Positions 32,658 to 44,270 of a stretch of DNA of 64,000 bases are shown piece after piece. The notes under the pieces are model-generated. The model was not told where the DNA came from and did no database searches. It saw nothing but the letters and a program-made list of their open reading frames with translations. The DNA lies in NCBI GenBank assembly GCA_027579435.1, contig JANBPK010000720.1, forward strand, positions 1 through 64,000, read 5' to 3'. The stretch comes from Candolleomyces eurysporus (lineage: Eukaryota > Basidiomycota > Agaricomycetes > Agaricales > Psathyrellaceae). The position numbers were made by a program, and so were the translations under genes. Positions within the stretch are counted from its first letter, which is position 1, and each line of letters begins with the position of its first letter.

Positions 32658-34606
32658 ATGGCCACAACCGCAACGCCCTCTTTGCCCTCGGCAAAGGTCA
32701 TTCACGTCGATACCAGGGGAGCGATCATCTTGTCGGAGGAGTCTCCAGAGGTGCATGCAAACCTTATTTGCCAAGAGCGGCATCTAACCTTCCAGCTTAA
32801 TAGACGAGGGACAGTCGCGGCATCTACCTCCCAAATCACATTGAGCCCGTTTCACATATTGCTGTCGACGTATGTCCATCCTGATCCGTCTCGGAGAGAC
32901 TGAATGTGACGAATTATTTTGCTTTGCTATACAGGTCGGCGGCTCATTAGCCAAAGTGGTGTATTTTACGCGTTCACCGGANCCCCCCACCATCCCCTTC
33001 AATAGTAGCGACTCTCGGTTCAGACCCCGCAAGCCATGTCTCCACACCCCGCTCCATCTCTCCTTCGGAAATTTCGGAAGATGCTCTTCGATCGCATTCA
33101 CCGCCCTCGGGAGCAAGCACGTCGACAGGTCGTATGCACGGCGCTCTGACACCCCTCATCCTGGACCAGCAATCCCATGACGCCCATGCACACCTCTCGA
33201 CGCTTCATGACAATCTCCTACGACATCGGAATTTCTCCCGGCCGCGCAACTTTCCCGGTGGATCGCTCAATTTCGAGCGGTTCGAGACCGACAACATTGA
33301 TGAGTGCGTTGCGTTCATCAAGGAGTTGATATCGCGGTCCGCGGAAGTGAATGGCGTGTCAATAGAGGAGATGAGGCGGAGCGTGAAGATTATGGCGACA
33401 GGAGGAGGGGCGCACAAGTTCTACGAGCTATTCCAGGGGGAGCTGCAAGTGGAAGTGAGGAGAGAGGACGAGATGGCGTGTTTGATCGAAGGACTAAAGT
33501 TTATTACCCTCATTCCGGATGAGGTGTATTACTTTTCGGACGAGCTGATCTCGTCGGTATCACACACGCATCCTGTCGGGACCACTTTGAAGAGCCCGGA
33601 TCCGTCAGCAGATGCGACTGCGCCGCAGGTGTCCTCGCCGTCTCCGAGCGCGACGACGGCGCCTCAATTGTCGCAGCCTGCACCCTCGCTGGAACGACCG
33701 AGTGCGGATCCGCCAAAGTATGGGGTAACCTTTGAGAGCCACCCAGTCCCCCAGCTCCCTTGCCTGCTGGTGAATATTGGATCTGGAGTGTCGATCATCA
33801 AGGTTGACGAGGACGGAAGCTTTGAACGAGTGAGCGGGACGAGTTTGGGAGGAGGAACTTTGTGGGGCTTGCTGAGCCTCCTGACTCCTGCAACAACGTT
33901 CGATGGTAAGTTCTTCAATTCCCTTGCCTTTTCCTTGGGAGCAAAAGCTTAATTGTGGGTTTTTCCAGAAATGTTGGCTCTATCAGAAAATGGCGATAAC
34001 TCGCGCGTCGATATGCTGGTTGGCGACATCTATGGGTCTGATTACAGCAAGCTGGGACTCAAGTCGACAATGATCGCCAGTACGTTTGGGAAGGTGTTCA
34101 AGAAGGGGGGCCGCAAGCAGACATTTAGTCCTGAAGATATCAGCAAGAGTCTGTTGTACGCCATGTCCAACAACATTGGGCAGATTGCGTGAGTATTGGT
34201 CCTGTTCTCAATTCAGATGGATTGGGAAATAGTTAACCGAGGTTCTACCCACTAGGTATATGAATGCGGAAAAGTACGGATTGGATCGAATCTATTTCGG
34301 CGGATGCTTTATCAGAGGTGGGTTTTTCCATCTTTGAGTAATTCTGGCTGTGACATGGCAGAGGGTGATAGGATGGAATTACTGATGGTGCGGTCTGACA
34401 CAGGACATGCGGCGACTATTGCGACGCTTTCGTATGCCATTCGATTTTGGAGCAAAGGAACCAAGCGAGCTTTGTTTTTGCGACACGAGGGCTTTCTGTA
34501 GGTGCTCCCTTTTGCTATATCGGCTCGGGTTCTGACGTGGATGTGCAGAGGGTCGATTGGGGCATGGATTCGCAACATAGACACGGAGGAAGGAAATGGA
34601 AACTAG
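32658..34606 (+). CDS. CAB1: Pantothenate kinase (eukaryotic type II)
   Basis: Phosphorylates pantothenate, the first and rate-setting step of coenzyme A synthesis. Seven exons: 32658-32750, 32804-32869, 32935-33905, 33969-34188, 34256-34317, 34404-34497 and 34549-34606, giving 520 residues. Features are the phosphate-binding loop HIAVDVGGSLAKVVYFTR, the catalytic region IMATGGGAHKF, LLVNIGSGVSIIKV, the acetyl-CoA/substrate region SGTSLGGGTLWGLLSLL, DIYGSDYSKLGL, and IYFGGCFIRGHAATIATLSY near the C terminus. A Ser/Pro-rich insertion lies between the first and second motif groups, and another lies before YGVTFESHPVPQLP; both make it longer than yeast Cab1. The N at 32992 before a C-run is surplus: without it the frame continues from SPDPPPSPSIVATLG. 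The symbol is borrowed from yeast. Confidence 0.93.
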
Positions 34607-35064
34607 TCGGAAGACAATGTAGCACCCTGTATCATTATGCTAGCTGCCAGAATGCGCTCCACAGCCTGATAATTGTGGGCCCATCGTCATCTCGTCATCG
34701 ATGCCTACAAAGGCTCCGGAGACTGCCCGATAAGGAAGCTAGTTAAGAATCAGCAGCTCAATACGCCCCGTGCTGTTTTGCAGAAGGAAAATTCCAGGTT
34801 CCCTTGGTCGCTAGCTGGTGGGTGCGATGGAGCGCTGCCTCCAACAGAAAGCACGGCCAGGGGCGTTCTGGAACGAGCTCAGTCGCAACAGAGGACAGGA
34901 CAGCTGGCGGTCGGATTTGTAAAAAAAAGATACAGCTGCCGTGGGAAACACCCTTATAATGGGCTGCATAGATGTTTGTTTTATAATAACCATTCCAATC
35001 AATTTCTCTTCTTCTCACTCTCTACCCCCTTCCTTTCTCCTTCCCCACCACAATCGCCTCCGCC
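34607..35064 (+). promoter_or_regulatory. Upstream region of the homeodomain gene
   Basis: About 460 bases. A CTTATAAT TATA-like box lies at about 34951-34958, 110 bases before the ATG at 35065, followed by a pure pyrimidine leader (about 35005-35060). Nothing coding was recognised. Confidence 0.45.
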
Positions 35065-37096
35065 ATGGTCAGCGCCCTCCTCGACGACTGGCCTGCCGTC
35101 CATCTCTCCTCCTCGTCCCCGGCGGCGGGCATCCAGCACCCACCCGGCCTCCAGCAGAAGAAGCCCAGACATCGCCATTCCCCGGAACAGCTCGCAGCCC
35201 TCAATGAACTCTTTGACAAGAACGAACATCCTCCGTTGGAGCAGCGCGCAGCCTTGGCCGAGCGACTCGGAATGTTTGTCCCAGTTCTTTATCTCTTCCC
35301 ACCGTCCATATGCCGATTTTTCAACCACTAGGGAAACAAAGACCGTCAATGCTTGGTTTCAAAATAAACGGGCCTCTTCAAAAAAGCGCACTCGTAACCA
35401 AGCTGTTAATGACCAGTCTGGATCTCATTCAAATCCTCCACCTGTGTCCATACCCGCGCCCCCACCCCTGGCACCGCCTTCTGCTGCCACTACCCCAGGT
35501 GACATCCACCCGGACCTAGAGGAGGATGAACAACAGCATTCTGTGATGTCGCCGGGTCATTTCTCGCCATCTCAAAAGGTTTCGCAGTCTTCTGAGACTG
35601 GCCCTGCCCCGAATTCGTCGTCATTTTTCGCTAATCCCGACCTCCACTTTGGATCGTTGAGTGACTCGGCAGATGCATCGAGCCTGTCCAGGAAGATGCG
35701 AATGCGACCTTCTGCTGAGCAGACCGAGGAACTCAAAAAGCTGTATCATCTTACGCCTCACCCTACCTCTGAAGAGCGGCAGGCCCTTGCTGAACGGATT
35801 GGGATGTAAGTGCTCGTTTAATTAATTTTATCCATCATTGATAATTGATTGGTCTGCGGGCAGGCGTTATCAAAGTATAACAAACTGGTTCCAAAACCAA
35901 CGAAGCCTTGCGAAGAGGCGCAAAGAGGACGACCTAACAGATGCTTCTTCGTCCCATTCAAAAACCGATTATCCCCACCATAATGATATGCGGCAATACT
36001 CGGCATTTCCCCCACGACAGCCTCATCAAGTGCATCGCAGTCTCACGGCCTCTGGCAATTCCGCTTTGTCACAATCTCAGCCACAAGCAGCCTCCACCGA
36101 GGCTTCGAGACTCCGCCGGTCTCCTAGCATTTCGCCTTCAATAGATGACCACCACCTTCGCCGTTCTTCGTCCCGTCGGAGCACCACACCCTATGGTGGA
36201 CCGTCTCAGGGAAGGCCCAGGCGTTCCCGGCCTGAGCCGTACCAGCTGGACGCACTGAAAGGGTTGTTCACGCGGACCTCCACTCCGACTATCGAAGAAC
36301 GTTCAGCTCTAGCTTTGGAAATTGGAATGTAAGCAATGCTGTTCCATGCCCTCGACTTTTGATCTAATATGTGACGTGCAGGGATGTTGGAAAAGTGACC
36401 AACTGGTTCCGTAATCTTCGTCAGACTGCCCGGAAACGGAACAACAGACATCATGGGGCTGAGCAAAGCACTGGCAGCGGCGACGAAGATGACGGCGATA
36501 TGCAAGATCAGGACGACGACTCGCCTCAATATTCTGCCGCCGTCTCCCGCTCGGCATCGAGGGCTGGCACTCCCTCCTTGTCAACATCTTCTTCTTCCTC
36601 AGCTATGGGCTTGGACGGCGAAAGATATCAGGATATCCACCGAAGGCGTCGCCCTGTCCCGCATAGTAACATTCCAAGTGACGACGAGTATCCCGAGGCC
36701 GTCACTCCAGATAACGGTCGCTCCCCGTCTCCCGTCGCAGAACGTTTACGGCTGCCGCGTGCGCCACCCATGCCAGAGCTGTCCGCTTCTCGAGAATCCC
36801 ATGGTCGAGAATTGTATCCACCGTCATCGTATCCACACCACTATGGTCCGCCGCCCTCTTACCCCCCTCCTTATCCACAGTACACGCACAGCAAACCCAT
36901 CTCTCACAAACCCAGCAACTCTGGGATTGGTCTGGGCCGATTCAACGCGACTGTGGCCATCGTGGATCCATCTTCGTACTATTCAAAACCCTACCCATTC
37001 TTAGACGAGGACCCTATTACATGCGCCGAAACCGCGAAGAAGTATGGTATCAATCTTGAAGATGCCTATCTACTACTCGACTTCCATCGACAATAA
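35065..37096 (+). CDS. Transcription factor with three homeodomains
   Basis: Four exons: 35065-35273, 35332-35805, 35864-36328 and 36382-37096, giving 620 residues. Three homeodomains are visible, ending in the recognition helices VNAWFQNKRASSKKR, ITNWFQNQRSLAKRRK and VTNWFRNLRQTARKR. Helices 1 and 2 precede each: HSPEQLAALNELFDKNEHPP, SAEQTEELKKLYHLTPHPTS and EPYQLDALKGLFTRTSTPTI, with LAERLGM, LAERIGM and LALEIGM at the turn. WF.N.R, the core of the DNA-contacting helix, is intact in all three. Linkers are Ser/Pro-rich, an acidic run (DEDDGDMQDQDDD) follows the third domain, and a Pro/Tyr-rich region precedes the C terminus. All three introns split the Met codon AT|G of the turn. Nuclear regulation is inferred from the domains; targets are unknown. 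Confidence 0.93.
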
Positions 37097-38302
37097 AAGT
37101 AGTCGAAAAGTAGGGTATATCATTATGTGAGTCTAGCCCTGATTCTTATCTCTCAGAGAAGGAAGCTGACTTATGTCGGCCGGTTGTAATAGAATCTATC
37201 TGCGACCTTCTCATATCCACGACATTTCCTAATCCTGTCTCCCATCCACCGACCACTTAATGAGGCTCCATGCTATCTCCCACCACCTTGCCTTCTGCCT
37301 TTCTCCATCCCGGTTGTTGTACAAAACATTATTCCACCGATTATGACCACGCCATCTATATTGCGTATTTATCTCTTTTAGGCATCATATATCGAACTCT
37401 TCCCGTTTCTTTTCTCCTTAGTGCTTTCCATCCATGATCTTTGCATCCTCTTTTCATTCCTAGCATTAGTATAACCCTTGCATTAGTCCGATTCACCAAC
37501 CCCTGCATGCAGTAAGCAAAAGCTTTCGACGCAACTCTTGAGAGTTGGTTACCTCGCTTTCGCTCTTCTGGTTCCATTTATGTTTCTTTTTCTTTCGTTT
37601 TTTCTAAAAAGAGTATCGTATCGTACCGATTGGCGTTGAACATGATCAACGTGTAGTCTACACCCAGCGCTACTACCATCTTGCTGTATAATTAGCCCCT
37701 CTCAAAAAATCTGTAGCCATGGAAATGAAATGAATCACACTGCTNCAATCTTATCTAGACGTTCATTCAAGCGAAAGTCGACGTAACAAATTGGAATTCT
37801 TATTAGTTCGAGTTCGATCCGAATATTGCATTGCAGTTTCTATTGATACATGTTGTTTCCTCTACGATAGTTATGAGAGAGGGGAAAATGAATAAATAAG
37901 TCATGTGGCGTCGTAGACAACTTGAATGGTACAGAACAGGCTTATAGAATACGGAGAGACCGAGGGCGAGAATAAAAACAGAGAATGGTAAACGTGAAGC
38001 TCACAAACGCAAAAGGAACACAGACACAAGCTGCTACAAAAGCTCCTAGAACCTTGAGTAAAGAAACGAAGAAACGGGAGAGTTGATCAGATTCAAGCGA
38101 TAATGTGGCAATACCAAGTGAAGAAGAAGATGAGGACGACAAAACAAGGTCCGAGTTGGAATTCGATGCAGGTGCATAACGATGGAAACACCCGCATTGG
38201 TGCTGGCATCGAAGTTGGGATGTCTGCTGCTGCTGCTGCTGCGACGTGCTCTCTGCTACCACTGCCTCCGGGGTCGACGGGGCTGGGACGCCTGTCACAG
38301 AG
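37097..38302. other. Intergenic region between two convergent genes
   Basis: 1.2 kb holding two 3' ends. 37100-37620 is T/C-rich, fitting the 3' untranslated region of the homeodomain gene. One N lies at 37744. An open frame of 173 codons at 37942-38463 (minus) is a shifted reading past the stop of the next gene, not a gene. Confidence 0.5.
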
Positions 38303-40108
38303 CTAAATGGCGACAACGACGAAGACGACGACGGACACCAGGATAATAGCCNGGGATAGTCCAAAGGCAAACGTCGCTTCCGCACTACGTCGATGAACGA
38401 CTCGTCGTTTCCGACGGCGGGTGTCTTCGCTGGTACCAGGAACTCCGTCGTCGGTCGTGACACCTGTTGCTCCTATTGCCACTTCTTCGTCAGCTGCTGC
38501 TGCTGCTGCTGGCCCGTCACCGGCAACTACCACGCTCTCCCCTCCTTCGAATGAAGCCATATCGGCTGTATAACAGGGCGTTGGCAGGCATGGTTTAGTA
38601 GCCGGTGCTGCTGCTGCTGAGAAGGGCGGCGTCGGCGGCAACGAAGAAGAGGAAGATGAAGGCTCCGAATGCGACTCGGCGCCGGAAGACGTCGTCGGTA
38701 GCTGCTGCGTCACGGCCCCGCTATTGCAGGAGCAGCAGTAACCGGTCGAGAACGGGGAGACCCGGTAGCAGGAGGAATAGTCGATATCAAGTCCGAGGTC
38801 GTGTTTCGCTCGAGCCAGGAGGGCACGAGATATCCATGGATCTTCGGTGCTATTTTCAGGAATGCCGTAGGCATCTTCTTGTGCAGGTGCAGCCACAGGT
38901 GATACACCTGCCGTCGGTGACACCTCCACCAGTGGCTCGGTAAGGTAGCAAGCGGGTGACCTATCCTCGTACTCGGGGTTGATTGTTGGGAGATGGTGAT
39001 TGGAACTACGCGGACCGGCTAGGTCTTCTGACTTCAGGGCCACATGTCCGGGTCGCGCCAGGGAGATATAAACCCGCTCATGTTGCCTGCGGGAAGTGAG
39101 CGAGGCTGAACCTACGAAGCCGGCGGTAGAAAGGTCAAAATTTGAAAACTCGAAGGAACTAATTTTGGACTCACCGATGAACAACCCATTCAAAGTTGTG
39201 ATTTTGCCCAACGATTCGAGCTCGTGAATCTGCAGTTCGATAATCTCTCCATCACGATGGTGTTCAGAATGGGCGTTGTCGTAAAGATGGGACGAAGTGG
39301 TTGATATGTTGGTGAAGGGTATGAGGGTAGAACTCGGGGTAGCGGTGGTGTCGTTGGAGTTAAGTGGTTGGATGATCTCACATCCATACCTGTCTCGCAA
39401 GACCACCTTTACAGCGTCCCATATGTTGCGAATAGCGAGGAACCTATTGGAATCCATTATGGCATTTGATTCCGAGTTGATAGCCAATCCATGTCGTCCG
39501 CGGTTGAGGGCTGTTGACCTGTACCTTTTGAACGCAAGCCGTGCTAGCCGGCGAGCTTGACGGGAGAGATGCAGTTCCAGAAAAAAACCCGCATCGAGAA
39601 GCTGGGGGCTGAACTGGAGTAATTCTCCTTTGGAAAAGAGTTCTCCGCTCTCTGACCGCCGGCACAGAGGGGCGATGTTTTTGATGTGGATGCTCTTGTC
39701 GGCTTCGCATTGTAACTGGGTAACTTTGTCGGTAAACTCCTTGGTTCGCTTGAGGCAGTCGTCTATATCTCCTCGGCAAAGACATGGGCCAGAGAATTGG
39801 TCCCATGGCCAATCCCAGACGTTTGGACCATATATGTCGGTGTTGTAGGATGCGCAGTCTGCACACAGTAGCGAGATTAGCGACTGCTCGTACGCAGCGA
39901 GGGTCTGCGCAGACTGTGCGATGAGGTCCGCTGATAGGCTGCAGAGCAAATGTCCCCGAATGATGAGCAGGAGCTCTGGTGGAAGTTGTTGGCGAGGAGC
40001 GGTGGTCTGGATGATGTCGTCGAGGGTGAGGAGCTCGGCGGTGAGATTGGCCAGCGATGCATGCATCAACGTCGAGCGCGATGCGTTGAGGAGGAGAGTG
40101 GTGGACAT
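38303..40108 (-). CDS. Putative tail-anchored membrane protein, family not recognised
   Basis: One open frame of 601 codons on the minus strand. It begins MSTTLLLNASRSTLMHASLA. The N-terminal 200 residues look helical and folded (LPPELLLIIRGHLLCSLSAD, then DCASYNTDIYGPNVWDWPWD and CLCRGDIDDCLKRT) with several cysteines. The C-terminal half is Ala/Ser/Pro-rich with short poly-Ala runs from GCT repeats, ends with a basic RRRKRRVVHRRS, and closes with a hydrophobic stretch (AIILVSVVVFVVVAI), the layout of a tail anchor. The N at 38352 lies inside a codon and does not shift the frame. A GT-AG intron of 63 nt (39112-39174, GTGAGT...CGTAG) can be removed without frame change, which would leave 580 residues (FIGSASL). 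No function can be assigned. Confidence 0.75.
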   Translation of the reverse strand: MSTTLLLNASRSTLMHASLANLTAELLTLDDIIQTTAPRQQLPPELLLIIRGHLLCSLSADLIAQSAQTLAAYEQSLISLLCADCASYNTDIYGPNVWDWPWDQFSGPCLCRGDIDDCLKRTKEFTDKVTQLQCEADKSIHIKNIAPLCRRSESGELFSKGELLQFSPQLLDAGFFLELHLSRQARRLARLAFKRYRSTALNRGRHGLAINSESNAIMDSNRFLAIRNIWDAVKVVLRDRYGCEIIQPLNSNDTTATPSSTLIPFTNISTTSSHLYDNAHSEHHRDGEIIELQIHELESLGKITTLNGLFIGESKISSFEFSNFDLSTAGFVGSASLTSRRQHERVYISLARPGHVALKSEDLAGPRSSNHHLPTINPEYEDRSPACYLTEPLVEVSPTAGVSPVAAPAQEDAYGIPENSTEDPWISRALLARAKHDLGLDIDYSSCYRVSPFSTGYCCSCNSGAVTQQLPTTSSGAESHSEPSSSSSSLPPTPPFSAAAAPATKPCLPTPCYTADMASFEGGESVVVAGDGPAAAAAADEEVAIGATGVTTDDGVPGTSEDTRRRKRRVVHRRSAEATFAFGLSXAIILVSVVVFVVVAI

Positions 40109-40675
40109 GTCGACGAGAAGAAGGGCCGTGATGAAAGCCCCATGCTCGCACTGGACTTTAAGTACACAGCGGCTCCGGATAAATGAGAGAAGCTAAAGCC
40201 ATGGAATATGCAGCGCCAGCCCCGACATCTTTCGGAAATCCGACATCAGCTCGGCGCTGGAACAAAGGACGCGGACTTTGCAGGAGATATCTCCCAAATA
40301 TTCAACGTCGGACGCATTACTCCAGCCCTGACGTGACAGGAACCATATCCCGCTCGACTCTGGCGATCTTGATCTCATCCTCATTCCTCTCACAGAACCA
40401 TGCCTAAAAGCTACCTGGGCCAAGATCGCGGGCAGACCGCGCAATTAGAATATAATTTCATATACTGCATATTATCGGCTACATAGCTAGAGCATTCTGG
40501 TATCACACGCGGCTGCACCCGTGCACTTGCCGCTCCTTCGAAAAAAGGTAGTAAATAACACTGTGACTCGACATCGACTTGCTGCTGAGCATTAGGAAGA
40601 GTGCATGACATAAGTGGCCACTAAGTTTACCTGACGCCGGTCAACCAATCATACAAGGTTAACGTTCCAAACAGG
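40109..40675. other. Intergenic region, no gene seen
   Basis: About 570 bases holding the promoter of the tail-anchored protein gene (minus strand) and the 3' end of the E2 gene. Nothing else is recognised. Confidence 0.5.
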
Positions 40676-43600
40676 CTAGCCCCCAGAAGGCCATGCTTCC
40701 ACTCGCCTCATCCCAGCGTCAAACTCGGCTACCAAGTCTATGTTTGGAGTCTGAGAAGGGACTGGCAGTGGTGGGAGACGTAGACCCAAGAAGCCTTTGT
40801 ACACCGCACCGATTGCGGTCTTTCCTGACATTCCAGAACTACGAAGGGAGGCGTGGTAGTCGTTCATTCGGCGGTCGTCTTTTGCCCATGCGTCTATTCT
40901 GGAAATGGAAAGAAGTTCATTAATGAATGGTTTGTTGAACAAGCTCGATACTCAGAAACTACTCACTGCTTCCTTATCTGGTCCTTGCGTAGAGTAAAAT
41001 GAGATTTGATGACGTCCTGTCCATCTCACGTCAACGTCGGGTTCAGCGGAACGCAGACATACCACACTTACCCTCCAAACGCCATTACTGTATTCCTCCT
41101 TGAACCAGTCCACCATAGCCCACCGGACTGTTTGCAGTGATGCGTCCCGATTATAGTTGATGCTCATGGGATGCTTCAAATTAGCTTGGCCATGTCCCGG
41201 CCTGAAATGAACGGGCGCCGTCAGTAAGAGTTCTCAAGGGTTCGCACAAAAGGAACGTGTGGTTAGGAATACAGCGTGGATGCATCGTTGACTGTAGCGA
41301 TGAGTCATTGCACACCATCCGGCGTACACGAACCGAATAGACGCAAAGAACAACAATGTACTTACTCATTAAAATATGGCGCCTCGTTCAATATCATGCT
41401 CTGAATACTGACGAGTACTTGAAGTAAGGTCGACTTCGACGTCCATTGTTCTTCTGGGCTAGAAAGAGCGAGTCCAATACAGCACACATGAGCGTACGTA
41501 CCCAGAGTTAGCCCAAACCCAATACGAATAATGAAGCGTTCAAGAAACTCACGTCCCACTCCATGTACCCAAGAGAGAAAGGCACACTTTGCCATCGTTG
41601 TACAAATTCGGGTTGAATCGAACGGTACCTCTTCCCGTCGTCCGGAGATGCATAACAGGCGGTTTTTTCGGATACTCCAGGGGTATAAAGCAATCAAACT
41701 CGAACAGGCCTCCTGCGTATGGCGTGCCTTGAGGTCCAGCGATCATCACCTTTCTAATAAAGGTAGATACAGATCGACAGTGAGCAAACATGTCAGGAGG
41801 AATGGTATGCAGAAAATCACTAACATTGCGTCATTGCGAACCTCGTCAACTCTAACCCATATACCAGGGGGTAAGCTTGTCGCCATGACCGCAAGCTCTT
41901 TTGCAAAGTGGATCCGGTCCTTTGGATTGCGAGTGGCATTCTGGGTCTGCCTCAGTTGATCGGCAAAGTTGTACCCAGAATACTCCAGTCCACCGCCAAA
42001 CTTGTTCTGGCTATCTGGATTGGCCAAAGAAACGTAGTCGAAGGATAATTTCTCGCAGGCCAAAGAATATTCCTTCTCCATGTCGGGAGCAGACGTTTGA
42101 ATGGCAGGCTCTACAGCCTTTCCCTTTCCTCCTTTGGACGCGAACGCTCGAGCTGACGATCGTGTACTTGGTCCAGCGTTGCCTGAAGTTGAGGCTCTGT
42201 TACTTGAAGCGTGACCAAAGGAGGCCTGCACATCAGTCGTGTTGTTGGCCGAAAACTGTTGCAGAGCTCCCATAGCTCGCTTGATGTTGTCCTGGGCGCT
42301 CACGATGTCCGCACATAGCGACCACCCCTCAGCGAAAGCAGGGTCCCCGTCATCGTCGGAAAGCTGAGCTCTGGTGGTCTGCAGGAACGTCTCCGCTTGC
42401 TTCTTCAGTTTCTTGAAATGCTCCAACAAAGGTAACGCCATCTCCACTTCCCCGCCCTCTTCTCGCTGCCACTCTAACCGCCCTTCGTTCCACATCCACG
42501 CTGCGAGGCCCGGGCTGGAGAATTGAGGTCGGTAGCCGACAAGGATTGGGATGGTGAGTTCACAGTCAGCCATGCGCTTCAATAAGGTGAGCATAGCATG
42601 ATAAACGCTGCTTCTTGCAATCCAGTCGACAACAGAGTCGTTTCTGAGGAGCTGATTGAGGACAGTCGGCACGAAAGACGTGAGGATGAGGGCTCCGAGT
42701 GCTGGGTGAGGTAGGAGATCGTACACGGCGGGCTTGTCACTGTATGGTGCCGGGAGTAGCTCGATGAGCAATTGAAAAGCGCTGATGGTCTTTTGATCCG
42801 CCGTTGCTTCTCCTGTTGTTGCTTCTTCCTTTGCTTTCCGACGGGAAGCCTGCCTTCTCGGAGCGCCTCTACCAAAGTGTTTTGGCATAGCACCCCAAGT
42901 GGAGGTAAAAATAGGACCTGACCCTCGTCCAAANCCCCCCCAGCGAAAGGCTTGGCCCGACCTGAGCCTTGCCCTTGCCTGCCCCGCTTGTCTTCTTGGA
43001 TCCTCCGGCGCTTATGCCTGCAACCGCTTGATGCGGAGGGTTTATCGAGAGCTGTGTTGCATAGTTCTTCGCCTGCTTCACTTGACTTCCAATTCCAGCA
43101 AAATGGTCCGCGAATTGCTCGTTCTCGAAGAACAGCTCCTCTTCGTCGCCATCAAAGTCGTAATCTTCTTCATAGCCGTCGTCAAAACCGGCTGAGTAAC
43201 CTGTACCTCCAGGCCCGACTGTCCTGACTCTGGACGCCTTCGACTGTTTCTTCATCTCCTTGGCCCTGGTCTCGGCAGATGCCTTGTCAGCGAGGTATTC
43301 GCGGTCGAACGCCGAGAGCGCTTCGTATAACGCGATTGCACGAGCGTCTGCGCAGCACTCGACCGCTTCGCAAATGATGAGGGTTCCGGGTTTGTTGCAT
43401 TTCGGGAAGCACCCGACAGATCTGAAGCACCCTCGGCAGTAGGCGGCGCCGCATTGAGGACACTGTAGGTGCAGAAGGAACACGATGCTCGATGGGATTT
43501 CATCTTCACCGCGCCCACGTGGCTCGACAATGGCCTAACGAAAACGGGAGGGTAAGTCAACCAACGTTGGGTTCACGTACAAAGACATATATATTTATTT

Positions 43601-44270
43601 GACGTACCGGCATCCGCGGGGGTGGAATGAGAGTGTCACAATTGGGGCATTCCCGGTTGATGGTGATGAGTTGCTTGATTGCTTTGAGTCGATGTTCTGG
43701 GTTAGGGAGCTTGATATCAGGAACTTCGAGATTCGCTGCGTTGAGCTCCGTGAGCATAGGAGGGTGCTTAGGTACTTGAGTTATACCCTGAGCGGCGTCC
43801 TTTGGCGGTGCTTCTATGATTTCTATGTCGTCCCAAGTAGAGAAATGCGTTGCGGAAGAGGATGACCCTTGGCCTTCGCGAAGGCTAGGCCCAGCCTCAG
43901 GTCCAGGCGACGGCTCGGAAGCCCACTCCATAGCCAGCTGGTGAGCGAGCTCTTCATCTTTCTGCATAATCAAAGCAAGAGTCTTCCTATCCTGAATGCG
44001 GCCATCCATAGGATCGTCGGTGAAATGAATTTCTGCGACTGCTTGCACTCTGGCTTTCTGCTTTCCTTTGCATTTCCTGAGGGCTTCAATTTCGGCAGGG
44101 TCGTCGATAATTTCGATGTCCGAGTCGTCGTTGGTCCTTTCAACGTTGGTCTGTGGCGGGATATTAACGCCATCATCATCAATAATAATGACTTCCTGCG
44201 ACTGAAGGCGTAGGCGTTTGGAGCCATGCTTCTCCGCAACTGGCGATAAGGGCCTCTTGCTACGGGCCAT
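40676..44270 (-). CDS. Large E2 ubiquitin-conjugating enzyme, BIRC6/UBE2O-like UBC domain with cysteine-rich region
   Basis: Exon 1 is 43608-44270, exon 2 41825-43534, exon 3 41553-41753, exon 4 41366-41458, and two or three more run to the stop at 40676-40678; about 1000 residues. The N terminus is nuclear-looking ([19 protein letters not shown]) and has three acidic SUMO-interaction-like motifs: VIIIDDD (27-33), IEIIDD (52-57) and IEIIEA (149-154). It also has a [12 protein letters not shown] helix (105-116). Next comes a cysteine-rich region: [12 protein letters not shown], then [20 protein letters not shown] and [19 protein letters not shown], resembling RING/IBR zinc sites. The UBC domain is C-terminal: [31 protein letters not shown], and the active site [19 protein letters not shown] with the catalytic Cys. 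[20 protein letters not shown] and APYFNEPGHG are as in BIRC6. The N at 42934 is a surplus base. Confidence 0.9.

Noticed and set aside
34673..35064. Upstream part of a 378-codon open frame leading into the homeodomain exon 2
   Set aside because: Only the part after 35332 is real coding sequence; the earlier part reads the promoter and exon 1 in the wrong frame.
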